The notes beneath the pieces were generated by a model. It saw nothing but the letters and a program-made list of their open reading frames with translations, was not told the DNA's origin and did not search any database. The position numbers and the translations under genes are program-made. This document shows, in pieces, positions 45,699 through 53,288 of a stretch of 64,000 bases of DNA; positions within the stretch are counted from its first letter, which is position 1; every line of letters starts with the position of its first letter. The stretch is from Tenericutes bacterium MO-XQ. GTDB taxonomy: Bacteria > Bacillota_I > Bacilli_A > Acholeplasmatales > Acholeplasmataceae. The DNA lies in contig CP017948.1 of the NCBI GenBank assembly GCA_002838185.1, positions 1,302,001 through 1,366,000 of the forward strand, in the 5' to 3' direction.

Positions 45699-45739
45699 AT
45701 TGTAATTTATTTCTTACACAATGTCAATAATTTCTTACA
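45699..45739 (-). promoter_or_regulatory. Promoter and direct-repeat operator of the XRE/membrane operon
   Basis: Minus strand: TTGACA (45722-45727), 17-bp spacer, TACAAT (45699-45704). The 10-bp sequence TGTAAGAAAT occurs twice in the same orientation (plus-strand ATTTCTTACA at 45709 and 45730, 21 bp apart), one in the spacer and one just upstream of -35. It is a natural binding site for the small XRE protein. Confidence 0.8.
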
Positions 45740-45876
45740 TTATTTTGCAAAAATTAACTGATACTTAAATTTATCAATTAGTGATGGTTTTGATTGTCTT
45801 TTTTTAAGAATTATCTTTTTATATTTTTATGAATTTGACACAGGTTAAAGTTTAAAAAAATGAGTGAACTCAAGAT

Positions 45877-45921
45877 TCGTTTTAAATCATTTACTTCGTG
45901 TATTTACATGTAATCGCGTAA
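45877..45921 (+). repeat. Degenerate TCGTGTAA motif array upstream of the XRE/membrane operon
   Basis: TCGTTTTA at 45877, TCGTGTAT at 45896 and TCGCGTAA at 45914, spaced 19 and 18 bp. Less regular than the others. The following ~45 bp (to TTATTCTATAT at 45950) resemble the sequence after the array at 47696. Confidence 0.6.
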
Positions 45922-45970
45922 AGGTATCATTATCTTATATCAAAACAGGTTATTCTATATGTGTTGCATG

Positions 45971-46057
45971 ACCTATTTTTAATACAATTACGCACCCTTT
46001 GCAGAATTTACGCACCCCTAGTGATTTTTACGCACCCCTGCTAAAAGTTACGCACCC
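45971..46057 (-). repeat. Repeat module F: core plus four ACGCACCC motifs at exact 20-bp period
   Basis: Core ACCTATTTTTAATACAATT at 45971 (one extra T) leads to ACGCACCC at 45990, 46010, 46030 and 46050. The spacing is exactly 20 bp each time. No clear terminator hairpin stands on its left, unlike modules A-D and G. It lies 86 bp after the stop of the gene at 46143. Confidence 0.85.
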
Positions 46058-46142
46058 CAATATTATGGCTTTGTTACAGCCTTTTTACTTTAAAGAATTC
46101 ATATTGTCAAAATAGCAGTTAAGATAAATAGAATTATATTCA

Positions 46143-47336
46143 CTACTTATTGTGTCCATGTTTTCTTCCCTTCCAAACAAAGTAATACACTAAACATCCA
46201 AAAACATAAATTGAAAACAAAGGCGCGGTAAAATTTGAATATAAGATAATACCCATTTCTGTTTTTGATAGATCAATTCTGTATCCTATTGCTTGATTGT
46301 CATCAAACTCAAATTTAACATAATCTAATGTTGTTATGAATGAATATGTTTCATTTGACATGACCAGTTCATAGTCATCATCAAATGTATAAATAAATTC
46401 ATAAGTATCTTCATCATATACCAAATTATCATCTGTATTTTGCAGACTTCCTAAGAGTGATAGATACTTCAACTGATAATATCTATCTGTGTCTTCTTCT
46501 TTATCATATGTTGAATAAGAAACATATGAATTATCTGTTTTGATTGCCAAATCATATGAATCAGATATTGTAATTATTAGAAATGGCGTCAATAAAACTA
46601 TTAATAAGGTGCCATTTAAGATATGCCATCTTACATTGAGCTTATTCAAGAAAGAAATCTTAAAAATTCTTATAATATAATACGTGAAGATTGCTCTGAC
46701 TGCTGTTAATGAATATGAATAGATAAATCTATAGAAGACAAAATCTAATTTCAATACCATGCTTGATCCAACATTATAAAATCCAGCAAATATAACTGTA
46801 GAGATGCTTAAATATAAAAATATAAAGCTGCTATGGAAAACCAAACTTAATAATTTATATTTTTCATTTATATCAATGTCTTTGACTTGTAGTCTTAAGT
46901 AGTTAATATTAATCCCTTGTATTACCAAGCTAATAACTATAATTATTATACCAACACCCATTCCTAAGGATGAGTTAGTTGTGATCTCACCTAAAACAAT
47001 TATTGCTACGTTGCTTAAAAGCCAGAGACCGATAGAAACGATTAGATAATTAATGTAATTGTTCTTGATTCTTGAAACAACATAACTTGAAATACTAGCT
47101 TCCTTTTCAATATTCTTTGAAGTTCTTTTTGTTCCCCTTAAAATATCATCAACTGAAACTTCATAAAAGTCTGCTAATATGATCAAAGTAGAAACTTCAG
47201 GAATACCTATACCGTTTTCCCATTTGCTAACTGTTTTGTTGGAAACATTCAAATATTCTGCTAACTCCATTTGTGTTAATCCTTTTGAAATTCTTAAAGA
47301 TTTTAAAAACTCTCCTGTATTGCTTGAGTTATTCAT
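46143..47336 (-). CDS. XRE regulator fused to a multi-helix membrane domain
   Basis: About 397 residues. Residues ~8-62 are an XRE HTH (LRISKGLTQMELAEYLNVSNKTVSKWENG is the pattern region). After a short linker come about six membrane helices (residues ~90-280), then an extracytoplasmic acidic segment (TYDKEEDTDRYYQLKY) and a last helix near the C-terminus. It is probably a membrane-bound transcription factor that senses an external or membrane signal. The frame begins with GTG at 47345, but AGAGGTGA there is the ribosome binding site for the ATG at 47336. Confidence 0.85.
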   Translation of the reverse strand: MNNSSNTGEFLKSLRISKGLTQMELAEYLNVSNKTVSKWENGIGIPEVSTLIILADFYEVSVDDILRGTKRTSKNIEKEASISSYVVSRIKNNYINYLIVSIGLWLLSNVAIIVLGEITTNSSLGMGVGIIIIVISLVIQGININYLRLQVKDIDINEKYKLLSLVFHSSFIFLYLSISTVIFAGFYNVGSSMVLKLDFVFYRFIYSYSLTAVRAIFTYYIIRIFKISFLNKLNVRWHILNGTLLIVLLTPFLIITISDSYDLAIKTDNSYVSYSTYDKEEDTDRYYQLKYLSLLGSLQNTDDNLVYDEDTYEFIYTFDDDYELVMSNETYSFITTLDYVKFEFDDNQAIGYRIDLSKTEMGIILYSNFTAPLFSIYVFGCLVYYFVWKGRKHGHNK

Positions 47337-47356
47337 GCATATCACCTCTTACTTAA

Positions 47357-47384
47357 ATTCTATTCCTAAAGAGATATGTTTCAA
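47357..47384 (-). promoter_or_regulatory. Likely promoter of the XRE-membrane gene
   Basis: Minus strand TTGAAA (47379-47384), 16-bp spacer and TAGAAT (47357-47362), about 20 bp before the start codon. Moderate match. Confidence 0.5.
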
Positions 47385-47654
47385 ACCCCTTAAGTGGTTG
47401 ATTTTGTCTACTTTACGGTGGAAATCATTTTTTTCTCAACATTGTGTATATTCTGTATAATGGCTAAGCCTTTTTTTTCTTAAAATGCTGGATGTGTTTT
47501 AGTCTATTTATAATCTAAAGGCTATCACATTCTAAAAATGCTGATTTATATAATTATAGCATTCTTCTAGGTTTATATAAAGAGCTTTTCTGACATATTA
47601 AAAATCCTTTCACTAAATGAATAAACATGCCATATTAATATGTTGAATTGTTAA

Positions 47655-47703
47655 TCATGTAGAAAAACTATGAAATCGTGTATTTCAAATTATAATCGTG
47701 TAA
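47655..47703 (+). repeat. TCGTGTAA motif array upstream of the XRE-membrane gene
   Basis: TCATGTAG at 47655, TCGTGTAT at 47676 and TCGTGTAA at 47696 (spacing 21 and 20), about 320 bp upstream of the start codon. The ~250 bp on the left (47400-47650) hold no gene that I can see. Confidence 0.72.
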
Positions 47704-47799
47704 AGGCATTTTTATTTTGTATCAAAATCGGTTATTCTATATCTATTTAGTTACACACTTTAGCACATGAAAAAAATTCAAAATGGCTCTATTAAGACA

Positions 47800-47921
47800 A
47801 AAAAAGTCTGATACATAATCGTATCAGACCAATGCTCGTCTAATGTGTGAGACTACCTATTTTAATACAATTACGCACCCTTAATAGGATTTTACGCACC
47901 CTTGTCAAAATCTACGCACCC
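47800..47921 (-). repeat. Repeat module G: terminator hairpin plus three ACGCACCC motifs
   Basis: Perfect 9-bp stem GTCTGATAC / GTATCAGAC (47806-47829) with a T run on the minus strand. Core ACCTATTTTAATACAATT at 47855 leads to ACGCACCC at 47873, 47894 and 47914 (spacing 21 and 20). It lies in the 3' flank of the metallopeptidase-like gene. Confidence 0.85.
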
Positions 47922-48051
47922 CAAAATTATGGCTTAATATCGACCTTTTATTTTTGAAGAAATTTATAACAGTGTTTTCTTTGTGTCAAAATAGATTATT
48001 TCACTTAAATCAATACTGATTATCAAACCTGAATTTATTAGTTTTATTTAT

Positions 48052-48732
48052 CTATAGATTGTTATTATAAAGAGATTTAAGAAATTCTTTCTCAATTATT
48101 TCGATTTTAATAGCGTAAGAACTTTCAATTTTTCTCAATAAATTATCCCCTTTATATTTGTATATAGAGATAAACAAATCTGTGCCGTATTGATCAATCA
48201 GATATTTTATGAATGCTCCTGCAATTGGATAAGTTATTTCATCTGAATGATAAAGAAAAAAATCATTATTTAATAATTCTTTAATTTCCAAATACTTGTT
48301 ATTATCAATAAAGATTTTAACCCATTCTTCATTTGTCTTGTTCCACCAAATTTTGTCAAAATACATCGCCAAACCTTCTCTTAAAAAAATGGAATGTGGT
48401 CGATTAATTAGATAGGAAATAATATGAGCATCTTCATGATAACCTACACACTTTATTTTATTATTATAAACAGCGTATATTTCATTAGGTGGGTTAGCAA
48501 ATCCGTTACACGGGTCATGATCTCCATATAATTCACCTACCAATTCCGGCGTTTCTAACAAAAAATATTTTATTTTGAATGTAGGGTAAATGTTTAGAAA
48601 TTTGCATATATCTTTAAAACAATTTTCCTGTATCATAACAATTTCCTCAATATCTTTTTCCGCAATAGAACCAGTTACATAATGAAAAACATAATGTTCA
48701 CTAGCATATTTGATTAGCTTAGGTAGACTCAT
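48052..48732 (-). CDS. Gluzincin-type metallopeptidase-like protein
   Basis: About 226 residues, no signal peptide or membrane helix. HEDAHIISY near residue 120 fits the zinc HExxH motif, and LREGLAMYFD 20 residues later supplies a third Glu ligand, as in peptidase_MA-like gluzincins. The rest is not recognised. ATG at 48732 is preceded by GAGGAGA; the frame opens at 48750. It lies 74 bp downstream of the DUF4143 ATPase gene within the same repeat-bounded unit, so the two may form a functional pair. Confidence 0.72.
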   Translation of the reverse strand: MSLPKLIKYASEHYVFHYVTGSIAEKDIEEIVMIQENCFKDICKFLNIYPTFKIKYFLLETPELVGELYGDHDPCNGFANPPNEIYAVYNNKIKCVGYHEDAHIISYLINRPHSIFLREGLAMYFDKIWWNKTNEEWVKIFIDNNKYLEIKELLNNDFFLYHSDEITYPIAGAFIKYLIDQYGTDLFISIYKYKGDNLLRKIESSYAIKIEIIEKEFLKSLYNNNL

Positions 48733-48805
48733 TCTAATTCTCCTCTCCATGACATTTCTTGGCCACTAGAAATAGTGCTGATATGTCCTTTATGTTTTAT
48801 CATAA

Positions 48806-50065
48806 TTAGTGCTTTAGACAACCAATCGGTATAACATAAATACCATCTTCTCTTTGATAATAAAGTTCGGTATTTGTAAGTATCATTAAGAAGGATGGTT
48901 TCCTAGTTTTATGAATTTTTGCTAGTTTTGTAAGATTTGATGCTGCTTTCTCAACTTCGTTTTCCCCTAATTTAACCTCGATTCCAGCCCATCTGCCATC
49001 CCTCAACTCAATAATTAAATCTACTTCTAATCCAGATGAATCATTATAATGATAGACTTCACCATCTAACGATTGCGCATAGACTTTGATATCTCTAGTA
49101 CATATAGATTCGAAAAAGAATCCAAATGTTTCAAAGTCTTGTTTTAGTTTATCTACTGACAAACCGAGAGCAGCTACAGCAATACTAGGATCAACAAATT
49201 GCTTTTTATCTGATGTTCTGATTGTACTAGCACTTCTAATGGCTGGAGACCAAGCTTTAATGTTTTCTATAATATATAATCTTTGAAGTGCATTAGTATA
49301 GGTTTCGTATGTTTTATAGTCAATAGAAATACCTTCGTTTTCTTGATCTTTATAAATGGTTTTACTGGTTGCTAATGTAGATATATTTCTTGCATAACTG
49401 CGTATGAGTTTCCTAATTTTATCTTTGTCTTTTTTGGTTCCATCAACTTCATCTACATCTTTTGATATAATACTTTCAAGTAAGTCTTTAGGAATAGCAA
49501 GCTGTTCTTTTAATGGCAATTCTAGACTACCTGGCCATCCACCGCGACAAATATAATGAGCGATATCATTAATGGTTGTTTTTGATTTAGCTACTTTGAT
49601 TTTTTTGCCTTCAAATAGATCAGCTAACGAGACCGAACCAATAGAATCTCCGCTTTCAAATAAACTCATGGGACGCATGTATATAGAATTAATTCTTCCC
49701 GTTCCTGTATGAGATATGTTAATGTTTTGTTTTTTTGTAGAACCCGTAAGTAAATAAGCTCCTTTATATTTGTTATCATCTATATCAAGTCTTATAAAAT
49801 CCCAAATTTCAGGAACTTCCTGCCATTCATCAAATAAAATCGGTTTTTCACCAGAAAGCACTTCATCTTTTGAAATGGTTGCTAAAGTTTGATATTGCTT
49901 TTTCGTAATAGGATTTTGTAATTTAATGATAGTTTTAGAATAAAGCTCAGCTGTAGTTGATTTACCAGTCCACTTCGGACCTTCGATAACTACAGCTCCA
50001 CTGTATTTCATTTTATTTTCAATTTCATTTTCAATAATTCTCTGCTTATAATTACTAGGTATCAT
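48806..50065 (-). CDS. AAA-type ATPase with DUF4143 domain
   Basis: About 419 residues. The AAA_14 N-domain has the Walker A loop GPKWTGKSTTAE and Walker B PILFDEWQEVP, followed by sensor-like LLTGSTKK. The C-terminal DUF4143 has an endonuclease-like tail (SSGLEVDLIIELRDGRWAGIEVKLG: the DxIxx...ExK pattern of PD-(D/E)XK folds). Such proteins are widespread in island DNA; their role is unknown. GGAGG precedes the ATG at 50065. The promoter carries three direct repeats (50096-50151). Confidence 0.9.
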   Translation of the reverse strand: MIPSNYKQRIIENEIENKMKYSGAVVIEGPKWTGKSTTAELYSKTIIKLQNPITKKQYQTLATISKDEVLSGEKPILFDEWQEVPEIWDFIRLDIDDNKYKGAYLLTGSTKKQNINISHTGTGRINSIYMRPMSLFESGDSIGSVSLADLFEGKKIKVAKSKTTINDIAHYICRGGWPGSLELPLKEQLAIPKDLLESIISKDVDEVDGTKKDKDKIRKLIRSYARNISTLATSKTIYKDQENEGISIDYKTYETYTNALQRLYIIENIKAWSPAIRSASTIRTSDKKQFVDPSIAVAALGLSVDKLKQDFETFGFFFESICTRDIKVYAQSLDGEVYHYNDSSGLEVDLIIELRDGRWAGIEVKLGENEVEKAASNLTKLAKIHKTRKPSFLMILTNTELYYQREDGIYVIPIGCLKH

Positions 50066-50084
50066 AATTATTACCTCCAATTGT

Positions 50085-50151
50085 ATTATACAACAATTCC
50101 AATAAATGTAAAGACTTTATTCCAATTATTATTGATATTTTATTCCAATTA
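50085..50151 (-). promoter_or_regulatory. Promoter of the ATPase gene with three 23-bp-spaced direct repeats
   Basis: Minus strand TTTACA (50107-50112), 16-bp spacer, TATAAT (50085-50090). Plus-strand ATTCCAAT occurs at 50096, 50119 and 50142, exactly 23 bp apart, covering spacer, -35 side and further upstream; the last two copies extend to TTATTCCAATTA. This looks like an operator for a regulator not identified here. Confidence 0.75.
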
Positions 50152-50180
50152 ATGTGAAAATATTCTCAACAAAAATTAAT

Positions 50181-50261
50181 TTACACGGTATAATCGTGTA
50201 AATAAGTCTCAAATCGTGTAAATCATAATTAAATCGTGTAAATTCACTTGTAATCGTGTAA
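50181..50261 (+). repeat. TCGTGTAA motif array (four copies) upstream of the ATPase gene
   Basis: TCGTGTAA at 50194, 50214, 50234 and 50254, exactly 20 bp apart. The first copy is paired with an inverted TTACACG at 50181, forming the palindrome TTACACG-N7-CGTGTAA. It is the best-preserved of the five arrays, and the closest to tRNA-Leu. Confidence 0.85.
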
Positions 50262-50353
50262 GACTAATACCGATCCAATTTTTTAACCCCTATATTTGGT
50301 TGCTTTTAACATTAAATTTTACTCGTTAAAGTGAGAAAAGCCCTTATTAAAGC

Positions 50354-50384
50354 AAAAAAAGGCCTGATACAATTGTATCAAACC
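50354..50384 (-). terminator. Terminator downstream of tRNA-Leu
   Basis: Ten-bp stem GGCCTGATAC / GTATCAAACC (two G-T pairs) with an AATT loop and seven T residues on the minus strand. Its arms and flanks (TTATTAAAGC on one side, CTATG on the other) closely resemble the hairpins of modules C, D and G. Confidence 0.88.
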
Positions 50385-50397
50385 TATGATTTCAATA

Positions 50398-50487
50398 TGG
50401 TGCGGACGATGAGACTTGAACTCACACGGGCGATTACTTGCCCACAAGCCCCTCAAACTTGCGTGTCTACCATTCCACCACATCCGC
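50398..50487 (-). tRNA. tRNA-Leu (anticodon GAG)
   Basis: A 90-nt class II tRNA with encoded CCA. On the minus strand it starts GCGGATGTGG. The anticodon stem is CAAGT / GCTTG and the loop TTGAGGG gives GAG, reading CUC and CUU. A long variable arm (GGGCAAGTAATCGCCC) and the T arm with loop TTCAAGT confirm a leucine tRNA. It marks the right edge of the accessory island. Confidence 0.95.
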
Positions 50488-50490
50488 TTT

Positions 50491-50514
50491 AAAAAAAGGC
50501 TCAAGGCCTTTTTT
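50491..50514 (-). terminator. Hairpin between fakA and tRNA-Leu
   Basis: Stem AAAAAGGC / GCCTTTTT with a 5-nt loop and a T run. It ends only 3 bp before the tRNA 5' end, so either tRNA-Leu is read through or its promoter lies within this hairpin. Confidence 0.75.
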
Positions 50515-50525
50515 ATATTTAATTT

Positions 50526-52181
50526 TTATTCTACTGCAATGATAAATGAATAGATTTCTTGTTTACCATTAATTAAATCGACTTCTATGTCAGGATTTAA
50601 TTTCTTAGCGTGTTCTACAACTGCTAAAATTTCTTCTTCGGTTGCGTCTACACCATGGAAAATAGTAATAATTTCTCTATCTTCATCAATCATATCGTCA
50701 AGTAATTTTTGAGCTGTTTCAATTCTTGTTGACGTTGATACTAAGATTTCACCTTTAGTGATTCCAATGAAATCGCCATTTTTAATCTTAACACCATTAA
50801 TTTCAGTATCTCTTACAGCATACGTAATCTCAGCTGATCTCATATTAGATACGATATCAGTCATATCTTCAATGTTTTGATCTAATTCTTGTGTTGGATC
50901 AAAAGCCATCATAGATGAATATCCTTGTGCAATACTCTTTGTCTTTAAGACTCTAATTGAGCGATCAGGACATAAATCTAATGTTTGTTCTGCTGATAAG
51001 ATAATGTTTTTATTATTTGGTAAGATAATGATGTAATCCGCATTCATCTCTTCAACTGCTTTAACAAATGCTTCTGTTGATGGATTCATCGTTTGACCAC
51101 CATCAATAATCATGTCAACACCTAATTCCTTAAATGCTTCATGAATACCTTCACCTGATGCTACTGCGATAATTCCGAATTTAGCTTTAGGTTTTTCAGT
51201 CTTCTTAACTTCTTTATGACCTTCAGTATTCATAATTGTTGAATGTTGTAATCTCATGTTTTCAATCTTAATGGTTTGTAAATCACCATATTTTTGTGCA
51301 AGTGTTAATGCAACACCTGGTTGATTGGTATGCACATGAACTTTAAGTAAGTCATCATCTGTAACAACAACTAATGAATCACCCATTTGCATCAATGGAT
51401 TTTTCATGAAATCTTCTGTGAATTTTTCCGGATTATGTAACTTAACAATAAATTCTGTACAATATCCATATTTGATATCTACACTACCAAGATTTTCAGC
51501 ACCATGATAATGTTCTACGTTTTGTTGAACTGGTTGTGCTTCCGCTTCACTTAACATTTGACCATTAAGTGCCATCATCCAACCTTCTATAATCTTAATA
51601 AAACCTGCACCACCACTATCTACAACACCTGCTTCTTTTAATACTGGTAATAATTCTGGTGTTTTGATTAATGTTTCTTTGGCTTGGTCTAAATACATAT
51701 GTAATACTTCTTCTACACTATTTAAGTTTGGTTGTTCACGGAGTACTTTTTCAGCTGATTCACGAACAACTGTTAAGATTGTTCCTTCAACTGGATCCAT
51801 AACGGCACGATAAGCCATTTGGTAACCACCTACAAGTGCTTGAATGAATTCTTGTACTGTAGCTGATCCATTATCAATTTTAGCGATTTCAGAATAAACT
51901 CCGCGGAAAAATTGGGAAAGAATAACACCTGAGTTTCCTCTTGCTCCCATAAGTAGTCCACGAGATAAAATTTTTGAAATATCTATAATTGATTGACTTT
52001 CTAAATTATTGACTTCTTTAATGCCGGCCATCATGGTCATTTGCATGTTAGTTCCAGTGTCACCATCTGGGACAGGAAAAACATTTAAATGATCGATTTC
52101 TTTGTGATTGTTTTTTAAATTAATAGCTCCGTTTGTTACCATTTTCTTAAATAGAGATCCACTGACTGATTTATTTGCCAT
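50526..52181 (-). CDS. fakA: Fatty acid kinase catalytic subunit FakA (DhaL-type)
   Basis: About 551 residues of the YloV/FakA family, which phosphorylates fatty acids held on FakB proteins so that exogenous fatty acids enter phospholipid synthesis. The N-terminal DhaL ATP domain has NVFPVPDGDTGTNMQMTM (Asp ligands for Mg) and RGNSGVILSQ. A middle domain has DSGGAGF and the C-terminal domain has DGGQTMNPST and LPNNKNI. The frame opens at 52196, but GAGGAGG precedes the ATG at 52181. It is divergent from rpmB; no Asp23-type (yloU) gene stands next to it. Confidence 0.93.
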   Translation of the reverse strand: MANKSVSGSLFKKMVTNGAINLKNNHKEIDHLNVFPVPDGDTGTNMQMTMMAGIKEVNNLESQSIIDISKILSRGLLMGARGNSGVILSQFFRGVYSEIAKIDNGSATVQEFIQALVGGYQMAYRAVMDPVEGTILTVVRESAEKVLREQPNLNSVEEVLHMYLDQAKETLIKTPELLPVLKEAGVVDSGGAGFIKIIEGWMMALNGQMLSEAEAQPVQQNVEHYHGAENLGSVDIKYGYCTEFIVKLHNPEKFTEDFMKNPLMQMGDSLVVVTDDDLLKVHVHTNQPGVALTLAQKYGDLQTIKIENMRLQHSTIMNTEGHKEVKKTEKPKAKFGIIAVASGEGIHEAFKELGVDMIIDGGQTMNPSTEAFVKAVEEMNADYIIILPNNKNIILSAEQTLDLCPDRSIRVLKTKSIAQGYSSMMAFDPTQELDQNIEDMTDIVSNMRSAEITYAVRDTEINGVKIKNGDFIGITKGEILVSTSTRIETAQKLLDDMIDEDREIITIFHGVDATEEEILAVVEHAKKLNPDIEVDLINGKQEIYSFIIAVE

Positions 52182-52403
52182 TTTGATCCTCCTCATATTT
52201 GTGAAAAATGTTCATATATAATTCCTTTTAAGGTCATTGTTTTTCAATATTATTTCGTTATTCAAATTAACACTTTAACAGTATAGCATTTAATAAATTA
52301 AAATGCAATAAATAATTTATACATAATAATTCATTTACATTATATCATATTTGGCTATAAATCAACGTTTTACGATAAAATCACATTTTTATATATTTAT
52401 ATA

Positions 52404-52432
52404 TTGCATTTTTTGGTAAATTATGTTAAATT
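52404..52432 (+). promoter_or_regulatory. Probable promoter of rpmB
   Basis: TTGCAT (52404-52409), 17-bp spacer, TAAATT (52427-52432), 26 bp before the start codon. The 277 bp between fakA and rpmB hold no gene and must include both divergent promoters. Confidence 0.55.
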
Positions 52433-52458
52433 GAATTGTGCAGTTAGGAGTGAGAGAT

Positions 52459-52647
52459 ATGGCTACATGCTACGTAACAGGAAAAAAGACAGTTTTTGGC
52501 AATAAACGCAGTCATGCATTAAATGCTACTCGCCGTACTTGGAAGAGTAATTTACAAACAGTTCGTATTAAAGATGAAAATGGCAAAATCGTTAAAGTTA
52601 AGGTTTCTGCTAGAGCTTTAAAAAAGAACAATTTAGAACGCGTTTAA
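52459..52647 (+). CDS. rpmB: 50S ribosomal protein L28
   Basis: A 62-residue L28, full length: [20 protein letters not shown] at the N-terminus, then [14 protein letters not shown] and [11 protein letters not shown]. The two-Cys zinc form (CxxC) is not present; only one Cys is seen. AGGAG lies 9 nt before the ATG at 52459; the frame opens with GTG at 52438. It is a single plus-strand gene with its own terminator, convergent with thiN. Confidence 0.96.
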   Translation: MATCYVTGKKTVFGNKRSHALNATRRTWKSNLQTVRIKDENGKIVKVKVSARALKKNNLERV

Positions 52648-52655
52648 AAAAAATA

Positions 52656-52680
52656 AAAAGGCAAGCGCCTTTTATTTTTT
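52656..52680. terminator. Terminator between rpmB and thiN
   Basis: Stem AAAAGGC / GCCTTTT with an AAGC loop and A/T runs on both sides; it can serve both converging genes. Confidence 0.85.
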
Positions 52681-53288
52681 TATCTATCTCTATGAGAACA
52701 TATGACAAGCACACGTCCTTTTAAAACATGGATTTGTGCTTTTTCTTTTACTCTTTCATTACTAATACCAAGTGGATCAAATTGAGTTAACTGATAACTT
52801 TCTAAAGGATATTTAAAACCCTCAAGCTTAATGGTAGCTTCTGGATAAGCAAACACTGATATATAGCCATCAAATGATATTTCTTTGATGCCTTCTTCTA
52901 TCATAAAAATCTCAGAGTTATCATTTAAGATCTTAAGGTTTTTAAACTCATTAAAATGCATCAAATGAACAACAAAATGTTCAATACGATCTCCACCAAT
53001 ACCACCAATCATAAGGATTTCCTCAGGATTTAACTTTCTAGCTTCAACAAGCGCTTGATAAGTATCCGTGACATCTTTTTCTGGTTTTAACCTAATCACA
53101 TGAAGTTGAGTTAATATACCCTCATTTTTAAGTGAATCAAAATCTCCAACAGCTAAATCAATTTTAATTCTTTGTTTATATAAATCAAGTACAGCTTGAT
53201 CAACAGCAATCACGTAATCATCATCTTTTAAAGTGATGATTTTTTTAATATCTTTTGGGACTGGATGGGCTACAATTAAGACTCTCAT
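52680..53288 (-). CDS. thiN: Thiamine pyrophosphokinase
   Basis: A 202-residue enzyme that transfers pyrophosphate from ATP to thiamine, giving the cofactor thiamine diphosphate. The catalytic region is AVGDFDSLKNEG, KPEKDVTDTYQAL and GGIGGDRIEHFVVHLM, all with the expected acidic residues. It ends the rlmN-rsgA-rpe-thiN operon and overlaps rpe by 4 bp. Its presence implies the cell takes up thiamine. Confidence 0.92.
   Translation of the reverse strand: MRVLIVAHPVPKDIKKIITLKDDDYVIAVDQAVLDLYKQRIKIDLAVGDFDSLKNEGILTQLHVIRLKPEKDVTDTYQALVEARKLNPEEILMIGGIGGDRIEHFVVHLMHFNEFKNLKILNDNSEIFMIEEGIKEISFDGYISVFAYPEATIKLEGFKYPLESYQLTQFDPLGISNERVKEKAQIHVLKGRVLVICSHRDR

Noticed and set aside
37831..50261. 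CRISPR array
   Set aside because: The repeated part is only about 8-11 bp with 20-bp period, intervening bases are AT-rich and variable, and no cas gene is seen.
37831..50384. Integron with attC sites
   Set aside because: No RYYYAAC / GTTRRRY core sites and no integron integrase gene are visible. Only the general idea of gene cassettes remains.
50319..50504. A 61-residue open frame on the minus strand over tRNA-Leu
   Set aside because: It is the well-known false protein made by translating a leucine tRNA; the tRNA fold is complete.
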